In this document: positions 62,625-64,000 of the stretch, piece by piece
Numbering within the stretch: the stretch's first letter is position 1
Layout: every line of letters begins with the position of its first letter
Assembly: GCF_037102585.1 (NCBI RefSeq)
Contig: NW_027043829.1
Coordinates: 1,798,001-1,862,000 of the forward strand
Direction of reading: 5' to 3'
DNA from: Saccharomycopsis crataegensis
Taxonomy: Eukaryota > Ascomycota > Saccharomycetes > Ascoideales > Saccharomycopsidaceae
DNA length: 64,000 bases
The notes under the pieces: generated by a model
The model's input: the letters and a program-made list of their open reading frames with translations, nothing else
The model's database searches: none
Told to the model about the DNA's origin: nothing
Made by a program: the position numbers and the translations under genes

Positions 62625-62791
62625 TTCGTACCAACCACCGGAAATGTTCATACCAGTGGCAAAAAATAATTCATACCGACCCCCGGTATTTTTCGTACCA
62701 CCGCAGCGGGATTTATTCAGACCATCTAAGAAAAATAGTTCATACTATTGCACTTCAATTATTCATACCAACAGTATATAAAATTCATATT
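62625..62791 (+). repeat. array of eight TTCATACC-like motifs at 22-24 bp spacing
   Basis: TTC(A/G)TACC or a near match starts at 62625, 62647, 62670, 62692, 62716, 62739, 62762 and 62784. Spacings are 22, 23, 22, 24, 23, 23 and 22 bp, about two helical turns, while the sequence between the motifs differs. The first, second, third, fourth and seventh copies are TTCATACC or TTCGTACC; the others carry one or two changes. This is not a simple tandem repeat: only the 8-bp core and its phase are kept. Confidence 0.85.
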
Positions 62792-63085
62792 AATTCCTTT
62801 CTTTTTTTTATGTGACTGGCTCTATAAGCCTCTAAGCTACTCAGTTTAAACAAATTATACTCATTTTTTCCATAATTCTGTGCTACTTTCTATAAAACCG
62901 GATATCTATAATAATATCAATAATATCACGTGATTACGGTTTTCAAGAAATGGGAACGAATGTATGGTAGGAGCTGTTCTCCATTTAAGATGATGAATTC
63001 CCACTTTTGACATTCAATTCGGTCTTTATATGATCACCAGATTACTTACAAAAAAAAGCATAAGATTTTACCATCAAAACTAAGT

Positions 63086-64000
63086 ATGGACTTGAAAGCC
63101 AAGCTACTAACTGATGGGTATGTTGATGGCCTAGGTAATAGATTCTATGCTGAACCCAGTGAAATGACTTTAGAGTCTGAAATAGCACCAGTTGAAGCTT
63201 GCTTTAGTTACAGTGACTATAAGCATTTTGAAAAACCAGGTATCATGGATATCATGGAAATTGATCCTATTTTCGAAGAAGAAGAAAATGCCGAGATGGA
63301 AATTGAAATGAAAGAACGAAGATATAGAGGTTCGTACCGGTATTATAATCAAGCTGTCAAACAAAGATTTTGGCACTTGGTCATGGAAGAAGGCGTGTCA
63401 GCTTACAAGGCTGCAAAATTAGAAGATATACCTTTGCACACTGCTTACACATGGAAAAGAAATTGGGACAAAATACTTGTTAATGAATTAAATGGTATCT
63501 CGGAGCCAACAAAGAAAAGAGGTCGTAGGCCCCTTCTTACTGGTGAGCATAAGGAATTCCTTCAAAAATTGATAAAGGAAGATGCTACAGTGACTCTCGA
63601 TTTTATGTTGGAGAGACTCAAGAAAGCCTTCACCAATGTAAGAGCCAAGGCTACAACAATCTATAACTTTGTAACCAAGGTCTATAAGCTAAGTCTCAAA
63701 CGTATTTCTAAATGGGCTTTGAGAAGAAGTCTGGAGGAATTGAAGAAACAGAGACTCGAGTGGGCAGAGAAGTATAAAGACAAGCTCGACTTTAGTCAAA
63801 ACTGTATTTTCATCGACGAAGCAGGTTTCAATATCAGTATGCGGCGTGAGTATGGATGGTCTACTGTAGGTGAAAAAGCAGTTCTTACTGTTCCCGTAAC
63901 CAGAGGGCTTAATATTTCGTTCATTGGGGCAATTTCTGTCAAAGGTTGTATTGAATTAAAGGTCAGAACTCCAGTGGCTACATCCAATAAGAAGAGAAAA
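63086..64000 (+). CDS. DDE transposase, Tc1/mariner (IS630-like), partial
   Basis: An open frame of 305 codons from the ATG at 63086 reaches the window edge without a stop. Residues about 85-150 contain helix-turn-helix-like sequence (VKQRFWHLVMEEGVSAYKAA). KKRGRRPLLT near 150 resembles the GRPR-like hook between the two DNA-binding subdomains of Tc1/mariner transposases. The catalytic fold begins at NCIFIDEAGFN, holding the first catalytic Asp, and continues to YGWSTVGEKA and FIGAISVKGCIELK. The second and third acidic residues should lie beyond the window. The uninterrupted frame suggests a recent, possibly active copy. Its codon use is ordinary for this yeast. Confidence 0.85.
   Translation, partial: MDLKAKLLTDGYVDGLGNRFYAEPSEMTLESEIAPVEACFSYSDYKHFEKPGIMDIMEIDPIFEEEENAEMEIEMKERRYRGSYRYYNQAVKQRFWHLVMEEGVSAYKAAKLEDIPLHTAYTWKRNWDKILVNELNGISEPTKKRGRRPLLTGEHKEFLQKLIKEDATVTLDFMLERLKKAFTNVRAKATTIYNFVTKVYKLSLKRISKWALRRSLEELKKQRLEWAEKYKDKLDFSQNCIFIDEAGFNISMRREYGWSTVGEKAVLTVPVTRGLNISFIGAISVKGCIELKVRTPVATSNKKRK

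Larger units (their letters stand above)
62607..64000 (+). mobile_element. Tc1/mariner-like DNA transposon, left part
   Basis: The element contains an open transposase frame (63086 onward) and runs past the window. The left end is proposed at 62607 because CAGTG follows a TA dinucleotide (62605-62606), the typical start and target site of Tc1-like elements. Eight evenly spaced motifs at 62625-62791 then follow, probably subterminal binding sites. A CACGTG lies near 62927-62932. The right end and its inverted repeat are not in the window, so the left end is unproven. Confidence 0.6.

Noticed and set aside
62920-63010. CDEI-like ATCACGTGA as a point-centromere candidate (also near 46068 and 47197)
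   Set aside because: No AT-rich CDEII of proper length and no CDEIII core (TTCCGAA) follow at any of the three sites.

Overview
This window looks like nuclear DNA of a budding yeast (Saccharomycotina), probably from outside Saccharomyces and its close relatives. It is AT-rich, gene-dense and full of homopolymer tracts. Its introns carry the yeast TACTAAC-type branch box, and nearly every gene matches a yeast family. Two features are unlike baker's yeast. At least 8 of 29 genes are interrupted, with 14 to 15 introns in total. There is also a full-length Aquarius/Cwf11-type spliceosomal helicase, which S. cerevisiae lacks. I could not settle the reading of CUG codons, because CTG is rare at conserved positions.

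Layout. 0.5-12 kb: RPC40 (+), a DUF1746/Dsc4-like membrane protein (-), GND1 (+, one intron), UTP22 (-), GLO3 (+). 12-29 kb: ULP2 (+, with a first exon separated by an intron), SSM4/DOA10 (-), the small APC/C subunit CDC26 (+), and a giant IRC5/HELLS-like SNF2 ATPase (-). IRC5 carries a roughly 700-residue insert between its helicase lobes, with nested tandem repeats in it. 29-38 kb: a DAL5-type transporter with 6 or 7 exons (+), CDC20 (+), SFT1 (-, one intron), SUP35 (+), ATP16 (+). 38-48.5 kb: EMC5 (-, one intron), a YDL124W-like aldo-keto reductase (+), HEM12 (+), the Aquarius-type helicase (-), CAP2 (+), CKA2 (+). 48.9-61.1 kb: a three-exon gene, possibly COG8 (-), a dysferlin-domain SPO73-like protein (+), NOT3/NOT5 (-, three exons), PRM1 (-), BIM1 (+), a WBP4-like zinc-finger protein (-, one intron), FRQ1 (-). 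61.3-64 kb: a FEX fluoride channel (+), then the left part of a Tc1/mariner-like transposon that runs off the end.

Genes do not form operons, but themes recur: APC/C (CDC26, CDC20), ER and ubiquitin quality control (SSM4, the Dsc4-like protein, EMC5), SUMO removal (ULP2), Golgi traffic (GLO3, SFT1, possibly COG8, FRQ1) and splicing (Aquarius, WBP4-like). Three regulatory signals stand out. CDC20 has an Mcm1 site next to a Fkh site, PRM1 has three pheromone response elements upstream, and the transposon's left part has an array of eight motifs at 22-24 bp spacing.

Many first exons here are tiny (11 to 65 nt), so their starts were rebuilt by hand from splice signals, reading phase and homology remembered from known families. 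No database search was run.
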